The position numbers and the translations under genes were made by a program. This document shows, in pieces, positions 32,906 through 42,507 of a DNA stretch of 64,000 nucleotides. How positions within the stretch are numbered: the stretch's first letter is position 1; each line of letters begins with the position of its first letter. The DNA is from CAVZXS01 sp963779325 (GTDB lineage: Bacteria; Bacteroidota; Bacteroidia; Chitinophagales; Chitinophagaceae). The notes below the pieces were generated by a model that had not been told where the DNA came from, did not search any database, and worked only from the letters and a program-made list of their open reading frames with translations. Location of the stretch: positions 1 to 64,000 of the forward strand of contig CAVZXS010000011.1 of assembly GCA_963779325.1 (NCBI GenBank), given 5' to 3'.

Positions 32906-33826
32906 ATGTCAGTATTAAGTGTACAAAACATCAGTAAAAACTACGGCGCGGTAAAAGCCCTGGAGAATGTAAGCTTTGATGTACCCAAAGGAAGTGTGTT
33001 TGGCATACTGGGGCCCAACGGCAGCGGTAAAACCACCATGCTGGGTATAGTAATGGATGTATTAAAAGCCACTGCGGGTAATTTTTCCTGGAACGGCCAC
33101 CCCGGAACCGATGAAGCACAACGCAGTCAAATCGGTACGTTATTGGAAACGCCAAATTTTTATCATTACCTGAGCGGTGAAAAAAATTTAGCTATCGCTG
33201 CCGCCATCAAACAAAAAGGTGCGGCCGATATTCAAAAAGTTTTACAAACCGTTAACCTGCTTCAGCGCAAGGATTCAAAGTTTAGTACCTACTCTTTGGG
33301 TATGAAACAACGATTGGCTATCGCCTCTACCCTGCTGGGCAATCCGGATGTATTGGTTTTTGATGAACCCACCAATGGTCTTGACCCGGCGGGTATTGCC
33401 GAGATAAGAGAATTGATAAAACAACTGAACCGCGAAGGTAAAACCATTATTATGGCCAGCCATATATTGGATGAAGTAGAAAAAGTATGTACACATGTGG
33501 CCATTATACAAAAAGGTGTTTTAAAATCTGTTGGTACAGTGGGCGATTTATTATCAGGCTCCGCCGCTACCATTGCCAATGTGGTAACAATTGAAATAGC
33601 TGCGGAAGACATGGAGCAATTAGAAAAGGCGTTGCAAAATATGACCGGCATTAATGAAGTAACAAGAACGGAAAACGCTTTTCTATTGACATGCGCCGAC
33701 TCCTTATCGGCGGCGCAAATAAATAAGGCTTTTTTTGAGAAAGGAATTACGCTGAACAAATTAAATCTCAAAAAGACTTCGCTGGAAACAAGATTCCTTG
33801 AAATTACCGGTAAGAGCGACAGATAA
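32906..33826 (+). CDS. ABC transporter ATP-binding protein
   Basis: 306 residues: Walker A GPNGSGKTTM, signature YSLGMKQRLAIA, Walker B VLVFDEPTNGLDPAG and the H-loop MASHILDE. The C-terminal extension (about 215-306) is typical of exporters of the drug/lantibiotic-immunity (CcmA/NatA) type. Pairs with the permease 40 bp downstream; the cargo is unknown. Confidence 0.92.
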   Translation: MSVLSVQNISKNYGAVKALENVSFDVPKGSVFGILGPNGSGKTTMLGIVMDVLKATAGNFSWNGHPGTDEAQRSQIGTLLETPNFYHYLSGEKNLAIAAAIKQKGAADIQKVLQTVNLLQRKDSKFSTYSLGMKQRLAIASTLLGNPDVLVFDEPTNGLDPAGIAEIRELIKQLNREGKTIIMASHILDEVEKVCTHVAIIQKGVLKSVGTVGDLLSGSAATIANVVTIEIAAEDMEQLEKALQNMTGINEVTRTENAFLLTCADSLSAAQINKAFFEKGITLNKLNLKKTSLETRFLEITGKSDR

Positions 33827-33866
33827 TTCATACTATTAAAAAATAATAAATAAAAAATATTCCCGT

Positions 33867-34661
33867 ATGCTGCAGATTTTAAAAATAGAATGGCTGAAAG
33901 TAAAAAACTACAGGGCGTTTTGGATATTATTTTGCTTATATATTTTGGCCATATTCGGCGCCAATATTATAGCCTATTCCATTAACAACCAGATTAAAGG
34001 TAATACAGGCCAGTTTGTACCCAGCTTATATGCCTTTCCTACTACTTGGCACATGACAGCTTATGTATCAACTTTCTTATTTCTTTTCCCGGGTCTTTTA
34101 ATAATTAATCATACAGGTAATGAATTTAGTTTTAAAACCAATCGTCAAAATATTATAGACGGCTGGAGCAGGAAACAATTTATAACAGTGAAATTATTAT
34201 TCGCAGTTATTATAAGTTTTGTCGCCACCATTGCAGTGTTTCTTACCGGTTTGCTGATAGGAACCATCGCATCGAAAGGAGGAAACGAAAGCATGACGGA
34301 GAATCTGCATTATATTCCGTATTTTTTTCTGCAAACTCTTTTATACTGCGTATTCGCCGTTTTCATTGTTACATGGGTAAGAAAGTCGGGGCTGTCAATT
34401 GGTATCTATTTTGGTTATTGTATGATTATTGAAAATATTATTTCCTCGGCGCTTTTCTGGACTTTCAGAGAAAGCGGTAATGAAAAATTTAACCAGGTAC
34501 TGCCATTGCAATCATCTGACTCGTTAATAAGAACACCAAAGCTAAGCAGTATGATGCCTTTTGGTAATTTATCAGATACTACACTTATTGTACTTACACT
34601 ATGCTATATCGCACTCTTTTCGTTTTTAAGCTACAGAAGCTATATAAGAAAAGATTTATAA
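33867..34661 (+). CDS. ABC transporter permease
   Basis: 264 residues with six hydrophobic segments: LFLFPGLLIINHTGNEFSFK after the second segment and WSRKQFITVKLLFAVIIS before the third are typical of ABC-2 permeases. Works with the upstream ATPase as a homodimeric membrane channel. The unit ends in the terminator at 34694. Confidence 0.85.
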   Translation: MLQILKIEWLKVKNYRAFWILFCLYILAIFGANIIAYSINNQIKGNTGQFVPSLYAFPTTWHMTAYVSTFLFLFPGLLIINHTGNEFSFKTNRQNIIDGWSRKQFITVKLLFAVIISFVATIAVFLTGLLIGTIASKGGNESMTENLHYIPYFFLQTLLYCVFAVFIVTWVRKSGLSIGIYFGYCMIIENIISSALFWTFRESGNEKFNQVLPLQSSDSLIRTPKLSSMMPFGNLSDTTLIVLTLCYIALFSFLSYRSYIRKDL

Positions 34662-34693
34662 TTTTTTTTGAGCACAATCTTTATTGAAATATT

Positions 34694-34721
34694 AAAGGGT
34701 TCCCAATCGGGAGCCCTTTTC
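34694..34721. terminator. Bidirectional-looking terminator
   Basis: AAAGGGTTCCC pairs with GGGAGCCCTTT around AATC, followed by T4. It lies between convergent genes. Confidence 0.8.
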
Positions 34722-34749
34722 ATTTCAGAATTGCAAGGCTTATGGCCGG

Positions 34750-35691
34750 CTATTTTGCTAAATGTCTTAATGCAGTTTCTATGTCAGCGTAATTAAAAAA
34801 GAAGCCCGCATCCTGAACCTTGCGGCTGCTGACGGTTGTACTCTTCAGCACTTCAATACTCATTTCGCCGAGCATCAACTTAAGTGCAAAAGAAGGAACG
34901 TAAACAGGGATATAAAACTTACCGCGGGCCTTAGTTGCTGCCATTATAAATTCTTTATTAGAAACAGGATGGGGCGCAGCCGCATTATAAACACCATTCA
35001 TCTTTTCATTTTCCAATGCATAAATAAACAGTTGTACCAAATCATCAATATGTATCCAACTGATGATTTGTTTACCGCTGCCGAGTATGGTGGCCACGCC
35101 AAAACGCAAAGGTTTTTTGAATTCTTTTAATGCGCCGCCGAGGTTGCTTAGCACAATTCCTATTCGCAGTTTAACCAAACGTTTATTTAATTGAAGCAAC
35201 GGATCGGTACTTTGTTCCCATAGTTTACAGGTTTGTCCCAGAAAATCATTGGCCGCGAGAACAGTTTCTTCAAAGTCGTTTCTGCCGGTGAGAATTTGTG
35301 AAGAACGATCCGCGCCATACCAACCAATAGCCGATGCGCAGATGACTGCTTTAACTTTATTAGTATTCTCCTGTAAAGCTTTTACCAATAAAGAGCCGCT
35401 TTTTGTCCTGCTATCTTGTATCTCTTGTTTGCGTTTTGCAGTCCATCGTTTATCCGCCACACCGGCGCCGGCCAAATGAATAACATAATCAGCCTGTTTG
35501 ATTGCGTTTATATCGATAGTTTGGTTTTCAATATTCCATTCTGCGTATTGCAAACCCTCTCCGCTCTCCATACGCTCTGCATTTCTTGTAAGAATGATTA
35601 CATTATATCCTTTAAGTAAAAGCGCTTTGGTTAACGCTTTACCAATTAAGCCCGTACCGCCGGTGATGAGAATGGTTTGTTGTTGTGTCAT
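34750..35691 (-). CDS. TIGR01777 family NAD-dependent epimerase-like protein
   Basis: 313 residues. ILITGGTGLIGKALTKALL (Rossmann), ADYVIHLAGAGVADKRW, KAVICASAIGWYG (in place of YxxxK) and SWIHIDDLVQLFIYAL; the C-terminal DUF1731 part is LMLGEMSIEVLKSTTVSSRK. The SDR39U1 relatives have no established substrate. Single gene. Confidence 0.9.
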   Translation of the reverse strand: MTQQQTILITGGTGLIGKALTKALLLKGYNVIILTRNAERMESGEGLQYAEWNIENQTIDINAIKQADYVIHLAGAGVADKRWTAKRKQEIQDSRTKSGSLLVKALQENTNKVKAVICASAIGWYGADRSSQILTGRNDFEETVLAANDFLGQTCKLWEQSTDPLLQLNKRLVKLRIGIVLSNLGGALKEFKKPLRFGVATILGSGKQIISWIHIDDLVQLFIYALENEKMNGVYNAAAPHPVSNKEFIMAATKARGKFYIPVYVPSFALKLMLGEMSIEVLKSTTVSSRKVQDAGFFFNYADIETALRHLAK

Positions 35692-35810
35692 AATTATTAA
35701 TTGCTAAAGTTAAAGAGAATAACGAATGAGCGGGGAGATGGTTGGGGAATTTGCAGCTACTTTTTTAAAGGTTTACAACGAGTTTATAATAAAAAAATAG
35801 GAATGTGCGC

Positions 35811-36022
35811 ATGAAATGAAACATCCTGTGCGCCGTCTTGCGTACCGGATGCTTCGTACCTCAGCATGACAATCAGAATGAGTGCAACAGGAAAGTATAA
35901 GTTTTATACGGAAAGAGACAACGAAAATAAAAGAAATCTTATTTGGAAGAACTGTTTCGAGTACTGAAAACCACTTTCTGCTTGTCATGTTGAATGAGCG
36001 CAGCGAAATGAAACATCGCGTA
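35811..36022. repeat. Dispersed-repeat pair in a 470-bp spacer
   Basis: GAAATGAAACATCCTGTGCG and CTCAGCATGACAATC (35813-35875) are echoed at 35984-36022 by GTCATGTTGAATGAGCG and GAAATGAAACATCGCG. This resembles the common Bacteroidota dispersed repeat built on GTCATGCTGAGC. The rest of 35692-36162 shows no gene. Confidence 0.5.
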
Positions 36023-36162
36023 GGCTAAACTTGTGTTGTAAATGCATTACGTAAAAAAGGAAAGTTGAGACAAAGAGAAAGACAAGGAACCGCTCAAACA
36101 AATTGTATTATGCGTAAATCAATTCGTATCACTACCAATAAAAAAATTCCTCTTTTTTTACC

Positions 36163-37086
36163 CTACAAAAAATTATCTGCGTCGCGGTAGGCTTTAATCA
36201 ATGCCAGCTCACCTTCTTTGCCGGGCAGGGCGTTACCGTGCTCCATACCCAATACGCCTTTAAAGCCTTTATTATAAATATGCTTAAAGATATTCCTGTA
36301 ATTCATTTCGCCGGTACCGGGTTCATTGCGGCCGGGGTTATCGCCAATTTGAAAATAAGGCGTCTCCTCCCATACCTTATCAATATTGGCTATGATATCT
36401 CCTTCATTGCGCTGCATGTGGTACATATCAAACAAAAACTTGCAGGCGGGGCTGCCTACCGCTTTACAAATCATAAACGCCTGATCGGTATGACGCAGAA
36501 ATAAATCCGGGTTATCACTCAGCGATTCCAGCACCATTACCAAACCATGCGGCGCCAATATATCCGACGCTTTTTTCAATGCGGTAATTACATTGGCCGT
36601 TTGGTATTCATGCGATAAACTTCTTTCATAATTGCCGGGTACTACCGTCATCCATTTAGCGTTACACCGCTTCGCCACTTCTACCGCTTCTTTACAATCT
36701 TTTATCATTAAATCTATCCACTCCTTTTTACCGGTTGTTAAGGATGTTTTCCAATGCCAGTTTTGCGATGTAATAACAAACACACCCATCGTCATGCCCA
36801 ACTTAGCCAGTGTATCACCAATCTTTTTTTGCTGGTCCGCAGGCCTTGACATCATACCATTATCTTCTATACTTCTGAAACCCATGCTGTGCGCAAATTT
36901 TATCTGCTCGACAAAGTCATTGCCGCCATGATTTTTAAACATGCCGTCGTGTATACCGTAATTAAGATGAAATGGTTTTTCATCTGCCGTTAATTTTTCT
37001 TTATCATTATTACCCAATACACGAGCCGATGTAAACAAAGCCCCGCCGGCCAGTAAAGACTGCTGCATAAATTTTCTTCTTTCCAT
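36163..37086 (-). CDS. Secreted TIM-barrel sugar isomerase-like protein (hydroxypyruvate isomerase family)
   Basis: 307 residues from MERRKFMQQS. A twin-arginine-type leader (RRKF, then LLAGGALFTSA) implies folded export. The AP-endonuclease-2/xylose-isomerase barrel shows KWMTVVPGNYE, LVMVLESLSDNPDLF (metal Glu), CKFLFDMYHMQRNEGD (Asp/His) and QIGDNPGRNEPGTGEMNY, with a final GMEHGNALPG. Matches the Hyi/IolE-like group; the substrate is unknown. It is divergent from ApbE, 53 bp away. Confidence 0.85.
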   Translation of the reverse strand: MERRKFMQQSLLAGGALFTSARVLGNNDKEKLTADEKPFHLNYGIHDGMFKNHGGNDFVEQIKFAHSMGFRSIEDNGMMSRPADQQKKIGDTLAKLGMTMGVFVITSQNWHWKTSLTTGKKEWIDLMIKDCKEAVEVAKRCNAKWMTVVPGNYERSLSHEYQTANVITALKKASDILAPHGLVMVLESLSDNPDLFLRHTDQAFMICKAVGSPACKFLFDMYHMQRNEGDIIANIDKVWEETPYFQIGDNPGRNEPGTGEMNYRNIFKHIYNKGFKGVLGMEHGNALPGKEGELALIKAYRDADNFL

Positions 37087-37139
37087 GGTATATATAGTTT
37101 GCACTAAATTTACCGAAATTCATTTATAAAAAACAAATA

Positions 37140-38141
37140 TTGTTTTACCGCATATTATTTTCAGGCTTTCTCTTGTCAATCGCTTTATTCAGTAAGGCGC
37201 AATTAAAACGGTTCAGCTTCTCGCAACCCAAAATGGGTTCTGTATTTACCGTCATTCTTTATGATACAGATTCTGTACATGCGGCTGTTACCGCACAGGA
37301 ATGTTTTCAATTAGTTGATAAATATGTGCGGGTGTACAGCGACTACATTGACAGCAGCGAACTGAACAGGCTATGTGCTGCAGGAAAAACCAAATCGCCG
37401 GTTCATGTCTCTCCCGCCCTACTGGATATTTTATTGCTGTCGAAAAAAGCATTCGAAAAAAGTGAAGGCAGTTTTGATATTACACTTGGTCCTGTAACGC
37501 ATCTTTGGCGCAAGGCAAGAAAAGAAAAAGTATTTCCTGACGATAAAACTATAAAAGAAAAATCAGCATTAGCAGGTTTTAATAAAATAATAATTGACAG
37601 CGCTGCGGGAACTGTTTCATTATTACAGGAAGGTATGCAACTCGATCTTGGCGGTATTGCACAAGGCTACATTGCTCAAAAAGTAATTGACTATTTAAAA
37701 GAAAATAATATTGCCAATGCGCTGGTAGACGCAAGCGGCGATATTGCAGCCATCGGCGCTCCGCCCGGCACTGCCGGCTGGACAGTTGGTATCAATCTTC
37801 CCGAAAGCAAAGAAGAGTTGCTTTCGAAAAAACTGCTCATCACCAATAAAGCCGTTACTACCTCAGGTGATGTGTATCAGTATATGGAACACAAAGGCAA
37901 AAGATATTCTCATGTCATCAATCCCAAAACAGGCTACGGCATTACATCGCGGCGCAACGTAACGGTAATTGCCGATGATGCCGTTACAGCCGACTGGCTC
38001 ACCAAAGCCTGCAGCATCTTACCCGTTCGCAAAGCAAAAAAGCTGGCGGAAGAATTAAACACCGAAGTATTAATTGCAGAATTGAAAAAGGGTAAATTGA
38101 TTTTTCATTCAACAAAAGGTTTCGCGGCGTATTGGAAATAG
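37140..38141 (+). CDS. apbE: FAD:protein FMN transferase
   Basis: 333 residues, starting with TTG; no ATG is available before the signal peptide (LSIALFSKAQ). Attaches FMN to Thr/Ser of target proteins such as Na+-NQR or reductases in the periplasm. Motifs: QPKMGSVFTVILYD, SEGSFDITLGPVTHLWRKAR, LDLGGIAQGYIAQKV, ALVDASGDIAAIG and SHVINPKTGYG with AVTADWLTKAC. No target gene is adjacent. Confidence 0.9.
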   Translation: MFYRILFSGFLLSIALFSKAQLKRFSFSQPKMGSVFTVILYDTDSVHAAVTAQECFQLVDKYVRVYSDYIDSSELNRLCAAGKTKSPVHVSPALLDILLLSKKAFEKSEGSFDITLGPVTHLWRKARKEKVFPDDKTIKEKSALAGFNKIIIDSAAGTVSLLQEGMQLDLGGIAQGYIAQKVIDYLKENNIANALVDASGDIAAIGAPPGTAGWTVGINLPESKEELLSKKLLITNKAVTTSGDVYQYMEHKGKRYSHVINPKTGYGITSRRNVTVIADDAVTADWLTKACSILPVRKAKKLAEELNTEVLIAELKKGKLIFHSTKGFAAYWK

Positions 38142-38291
38142 GATAACAGGTTGTAAGTTTTAGGTTATAAGTTTTAAGTTTCGGCAGGTTCACTTTCCAT
38201 TTTTTATTTTTGACTTTTTGCTTTTAACCTCATTCATCACTTCTCTCCCGATATTTCCTTATCTTGAATTTTCTTTCAAACAAAAAGCATA

Positions 38292-39254
38292 GTGAAAAAA
38301 TTATCGGTATCAACGTTCAGCATCTTTTGTTTCCTTGTATTGTCAGCGCAATCAGGCAATGAAAATTTTAAACCCTACGAACAATCCTTACCGGGTTCAG
38401 CATTACAATTTAAAATGGTGCCCGTACCCGGCGGCAGTTTTTTAATGGGTAGTAGTAAAAAAGAAAAAAAGAAAAAGACTGATGAAACACCGCAACGAAA
38501 AATCGCCATCTCGCCTTTTTGGATGGCGGCATATGAAGTTAGCCGCGATGCGTTTGATATTTTTTATAAAGATGAAACCATCGGCCAAAATGCAGATGCG
38601 GATGCTGTAACAAGACCGAGTCCGCAGTATATTGATTTTAGTTTGGGCATGGGCAAAGAAGGCGGCTATCCCGTCAACAGTTTATCGCAATATGCCGCTT
38701 TAATGTATTGCCGTTGGCTCTATACCAAAACCGGTATTTTTTACAGATTGCCCACCGAAGCCGAATGGGAATATGCCTGTAGAGCGGGCAGCAGTACTAC
38801 ATTTTATTTTGGTAATGATACTGTGCAGCTTGAAAAATACGCCTGGTATAAAAAGAACAGTGGTAATAAATTTCAAAAACAGGGGTTGAAATTACCCAAC
38901 GCTTGGGGATTGCATGATATGTTGGGTAATGTAAGTGAATGGACGCTGGATCATTACAATGAAAAAGCATTGCAGCAACTTGCAGATACGAGTACGAACC
39001 CGGTGGCACCGCCCAACACCGCCCGCTATCCTAAAACATTACGTGGTGGAAGTTTTGCGGACGATGCCATGCAGTTACGTTCTGCCAATCGAATCAAATC
39101 CGAAGCAATATGGAACCGCCGCGACCCGCAAATACCTAAAAGTAAATGGTGGCTGACCGAAGGCGGCTTTATCGGTTTTCGGATTGTGCGTCCTTTGCAG
39201 CAGCCGCAGGCAGAGGAGATCAATGAATTTTTTAAAAAATACCTTGGTAAATAA
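38292..39254 (+). CDS. SUMF1/FGE-fold protein (GldJ/K-like), non-catalytic
   Basis: 320 residues, GTG start, signal peptide to about LSAQS. The sulfatase-modifying-factor fold is clear: MVPVPGGSFLMGSSKKEKK, SPFWMAAYEVSRDAFD, YRLPTEAEWEYACRAGSST, WGLHDMLGNVSEWT and TLRGGSFADDAMQLRSANR. The cysteines used by formylglycine enzymes near RGGSF are missing, so a structural or binding role is likelier. GldK/GldJ of gliding and type IX secretion share this fold, but no gld genes are adjacent. Confidence 0.8.
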   Translation: MKKLSVSTFSIFCFLVLSAQSGNENFKPYEQSLPGSALQFKMVPVPGGSFLMGSSKKEKKKKTDETPQRKIAISPFWMAAYEVSRDAFDIFYKDETIGQNADADAVTRPSPQYIDFSLGMGKEGGYPVNSLSQYAALMYCRWLYTKTGIFYRLPTEAEWEYACRAGSSTTFYFGNDTVQLEKYAWYKKNSGNKFQKQGLKLPNAWGLHDMLGNVSEWTLDHYNEKALQQLADTSTNPVAPPNTARYPKTLRGGSFADDAMQLRSANRIKSEAIWNRRDPQIPKSKWWLTEGGFIGFRIVRPLQQPQAEEINEFFKKYLGK

Positions 39255-39365
39255 GCACATTGCTTCGGAAAAAGAACCCACTGAAATAAAATCTCGCTAT
39301 GATAAAATATTTAAATAATTTTATAAGGGTCAATTCTTCAATTATCATTTCTAAAATTATCAATT

Positions 39366-40709
39366 ATGAATAACGATGCTTCCCAAACAAACTCCCGCAG
39401 AGAATTTGTAAAACAAACCGGCCTGCTTGCAGGCGGACTGATAGCTGCTCCTCTTTTATCGCAAGCAAATTATTTTTCCGGCGCCGATGATACCATCAAA
39501 GTAGCTTTAATCGGTTGCGGCGGTAGAGGAACAGGCGCTGCGGCACAGGCGCTGCTCACCAAACAAAATGTGAAATTGGTTGCCATGGTCGATGCTTTCA
39601 GAGATAATATTGACAGCTGTTACAAGTCATTAACGGCAGACAATATTGAAGACTGGTCCGGCGCCAAAGGAAATTTAAAGAGTAAAATTGATGTGCCCGA
39701 AGAAAGAAAGTTCACCGGCTTTGACGGATACCTGAAAGCCATTCCGTTGGCAGATGTAATAATACTAACCACACCTCCGGGTTTTCGTCCCTTACATTTT
39801 GAAGAAGCCATTAAGCAAGGCAAGCATGTGTTTATGGAAAAACCGGTAGCAACCGATCCGGCGGGTATACAAAAAGTATTGGCAGCCGCGGCTATAGCCA
39901 AACAAAAAAAATTAAACGTAGTAGTTGGTTTGCAAAGACATTATCAAAATTCGTACAAGGAATTATTTAAACGGAAAAATTTAATTGGTGATATTACCGG
40001 TGCGCAAGCCTGGTGGAATAATGACGGCGTGTGGGTTCGCGAACGCAAGCCGGGACAAACGGAGATGGAATACCAAATGCGCAATTGGTATTATTTCAAC
40101 TGGCTTTGCGGCGATCATATAACAGAACAGCATATACATAATATTGATGTGGTAAATTGGTTTAAGGGCGGCTACCCGGTAAAAGCCCAGGGTATGGGCG
40201 GCCGGCAGGTACGCAAAGGAAAAGAGCATGGCGAAATATTTGATCATCATTATGTAGAATTTCATTATGCCGATGGAAGTATTTTAAACAGCCAGTGCCG
40301 CCATATACCGGGCACCATGAGCCGCGTAGATGAATTACTGATTGGTACCAAAGGGAAAATACAATGCGGCGACGCCAATATAGTTGACAGCAAAGGAAAA
40401 ATTTTATTTCAATACGATAAGAAAGCGGAAAACGAACCTTACCAGGCAGAGCATGATGAATTGTTTGCCGCCATTGCTGCCGGTCAATACAAATTTGCTG
40501 ATGCGGAAAACGGAGCAAAAAGTACAATGACCTCCATACTCGGTCGTCTTGCTACCTACAGCGGACAAATGGTAGAATGGGATAAAGCCATCAACAGCGG
40601 CTTGGACCTTCAACCTAAGGTATATGACTTTAACGCACCGCCGCCTGTAGCGCCGGGCACAGATGGTTATTATGCCATTGCTACGCCGGGTGTAACGAAG
40701 TATGTGTAG
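39366..40709 (+). CDS. Gfo/Idh/MocA family oxidoreductase, Tat-exported
   Basis: 447 residues with a twin-arginine leader (SRREFVKQTGLLAGGLIAAP). Rossmann start VALIGCGGRGTGAA, then EKPVATDPAGIQ (catalytic-type Lys of EKP), WYYFNWLCGDHITEQHIHNI and a C-terminal sheet domain. These proteins oxidise or epimerise sugars with tightly bound NAD(P); the exported ones often act on glycans. Single gene with its own terminator. Confidence 0.88.
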   Translation: MNNDASQTNSRREFVKQTGLLAGGLIAAPLLSQANYFSGADDTIKVALIGCGGRGTGAAAQALLTKQNVKLVAMVDAFRDNIDSCYKSLTADNIEDWSGAKGNLKSKIDVPEERKFTGFDGYLKAIPLADVIILTTPPGFRPLHFEEAIKQGKHVFMEKPVATDPAGIQKVLAAAAIAKQKKLNVVVGLQRHYQNSYKELFKRKNLIGDITGAQAWWNNDGVWVRERKPGQTEMEYQMRNWYYFNWLCGDHITEQHIHNIDVVNWFKGGYPVKAQGMGGRQVRKGKEHGEIFDHHYVEFHYADGSILNSQCRHIPGTMSRVDELLIGTKGKIQCGDANIVDSKGKILFQYDKKAENEPYQAEHDELFAAIAAGQYKFADAENGAKSTMTSILGRLATYSGQMVEWDKAINSGLDLQPKVYDFNAPPPVAPGTDGYYAIATPGVTKYV

Positions 40710-40732
40710 TATTGTTGAATAAATAATACTGA

Positions 40733-40764
40733 AAAGCCCTGCAATTTTAATGCAGGGCTTTTTT
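40733..40764 (+). terminator. Intrinsic terminator after the Gfo/Idh gene
   Basis: AAAAGCCCTGCA pairs with TGCAGGGCTTTT around ATTTTAA and ends in a T-run. Confidence 0.9.
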
Positions 40765-40840
40765 ATATACAAAAATTTAATAGCAGGGACTTGTATGGCT
40801 TACCAAGCATGCCGGCCGGCAATTAAAATCCTCCTTCCCC

Positions 40841-40848
40841 TATCTTTG
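40841..40848 (+). promoter_or_regulatory. Putative -7 promoter element TAnnTTTG
   Basis: TATCTTTG, 32 bp before the aspartate kinase ATG, fits the Bacteroidota -7 consensus. I see no clear TTG near -33, so the support is partial. Confidence 0.4.
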
Positions 40849-40880
40849 CCGCCTGTAACAACCCAACCAATTATAAAAGC

Positions 40881-42143
40881 ATGAAGGTTTTCAAATTCGG
40901 CGGCGCATCGGTAAATACACCTGACAGGATTAAAAACGTCGCGGCTATTTTAAAAAATTATAGTGGTGAAAAATTACTGATCGTTATTTCCGCCATGGGT
41001 AAAACCACCAATGCACTGGAAAAAGTAGTGAATGCTTTTTTTGCCGGTAACAAAGAAGAGGCCCTGCAGTTATTTGATTTGGTAAAACAACAACATAATA
41101 CCACAGCCAATCATTTATTGGTTACACATTACCTCGCCTGCGAACTGCAACTGAAAGATTTTTATACAGAAGTAGAATGGTTGCTGCACGATAAACCGGT
41201 AAGAGATTATGATTATTACTACGACCAGGTAGTTTGCTGCGGTGAATTATTGAGTACCGCCATTGTAAGCGCTTATCTAAATGAAATCGGTATCGGTAAC
41301 CAATGGGTTGATGTACGGGATATTTTTCGTACCGACGATAATTTCAGGGATGCGAATATTGATTGGGAGTTTACTAATACGCAAGTACAAAATTCAATAG
41401 TATCTCTGTTTAATCAAACGGATATTGTATTGACACAAGGCTTTATCGGCAGTACCGATGAAAATGAAAGCACCACCTTGGGCCGCGAGGGCAGCGATTA
41501 TTCCGCTGCTGTATTCGCCAATATGCTGGATGCAAAAAGTCAAACCATTTGGAAAGATGTAGCCGCTGTAATGAATGCAGATCCTAAACAATTTAAAGAT
41601 GCGCAATTAATTGGCGAACTGAATTATAACGAAGTAATTGAAATGGCTTATTACGGCGCACAGGTTATTCATCCCAAAACCATAAAGCCTTTACAGAACA
41701 AAGGCATACCGCTGTATGTAAAATGTTTTTTGGATGCAGCTTTGCCGGGTACTGTAATACATAATAAGGCTGTACATAACCTGCCGCCCATTATTGTGTT
41801 GAAAGAAAACCAGGTATTACTTGAAATGAATTCCAAAGATTTTTCTTTTGTGGGCGAACATCATGTAGGAGAACTGTATCATTTATTTGAAAAAAATAAA
41901 GTAAAACCCAATCTTACACAAAACGGCGCCATCAGTTTTTTGTGTGTATTGGATAACAGTAATGAGAAGATTGAGAAATTAGCTATTGACGCATCCGTTC
42001 TTTTTGATGTGCAGGTACAAAAAGATTTAACACTGCTTACCATCCGGCATTACAATAAAGAAATTTTTGAAAAATTAACGGAAGGAAAAACGATTTTACT
42101 GCGTCAACAAACTACGGAAACTATACAGGTGCTGATGCAATAG
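40881..42143 (+). CDS. Aspartate kinase (monofunctional)
   Basis: 420 residues. KVFKFGGASVNTPDRIKNVA, LLIVISAMGKTTNALEKVV, GELLSTAIVSAYL, LTQGFIGSTDENESTTLGRE (ATP/Asp site) and KTIWKDVAAVMNADPK. The C-terminal ACT region is short (LLEMNSKDFSF, GAISFLCVLDNSNEKIEKL). Phosphorylates aspartate, the first step to Lys, Thr and Met. A paralogue elsewhere in the genome would be usual. Confidence 0.9.
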   Translation: MKVFKFGGASVNTPDRIKNVAAILKNYSGEKLLIVISAMGKTTNALEKVVNAFFAGNKEEALQLFDLVKQQHNTTANHLLVTHYLACELQLKDFYTEVEWLLHDKPVRDYDYYYDQVVCCGELLSTAIVSAYLNEIGIGNQWVDVRDIFRTDDNFRDANIDWEFTNTQVQNSIVSLFNQTDIVLTQGFIGSTDENESTTLGREGSDYSAAVFANMLDAKSQTIWKDVAAVMNADPKQFKDAQLIGELNYNEVIEMAYYGAQVIHPKTIKPLQNKGIPLYVKCFLDAALPGTVIHNKAVHNLPPIIVLKENQVLLEMNSKDFSFVGEHHVGELYHLFEKNKVKPNLTQNGAISFLCVLDNSNEKIEKLAIDASVLFDVQVQKDLTLLTIRHYNKEIFEKLTEGKTILLRQQTTETIQVLMQ

Positions 42144-42507
42144 TGATTACAAGCCGTATAAAACTTTTTACAACGGAAAATGTTTCGCCGGCTATTTTCA
42201 GTTGATACATTCCTTTCGCGAGACGTTTATCAAACAGTGGCGGTTTGCCGGCCGCTTATAAGATTTCTTTTTTCAGTATACAAAAGTCTTCCGCTCATAT
42301 CTGTAATAGAAAATACGGCGGATTGTGCTTTCACAATTGTTATTACAGTATTTATTTTATCAGGTACAGGGTTGGGGAATACAGTTACATCGGCAAAACC
42401 AATTCGTCCTTTTACTTTCACCACTTTTGAATATTGCCGTGCTCCGTTTTTACCGGCAGCTTTTATGCGGTAATAACAATCGGCATTTTCCCAAACAACG
42501 TATTGGC
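42121..42507 (-). pseudogene. Detached C-terminal (type IX sorting-like) domain of the Gly-rich protein
   Basis: Two further frames continue the gene at 42463-44100: QYVVWENADCYYRIKAAG, VVKVKGRIGFADVTVFPNP (the start of a type IX sorting-like domain) and SITDMSGRLLYTEKRN, then after another shift FDKRLAKGMYQLKIAGETFS and VVKSFIRL. The first shift fits loss of one T in TATTTTTGCC (minus strand, about 42508), the second loss of two T near 42232. The last frame would stop at 42121, inside the aspartate kinase 3' end. If real, the protein loses its secretion signal. Confidence 0.65.

Noticed and set aside
38292..39254. Active formylglycine-generating enzyme
   Set aside because: The catalytic cysteines near the RGGSF motif are missing.
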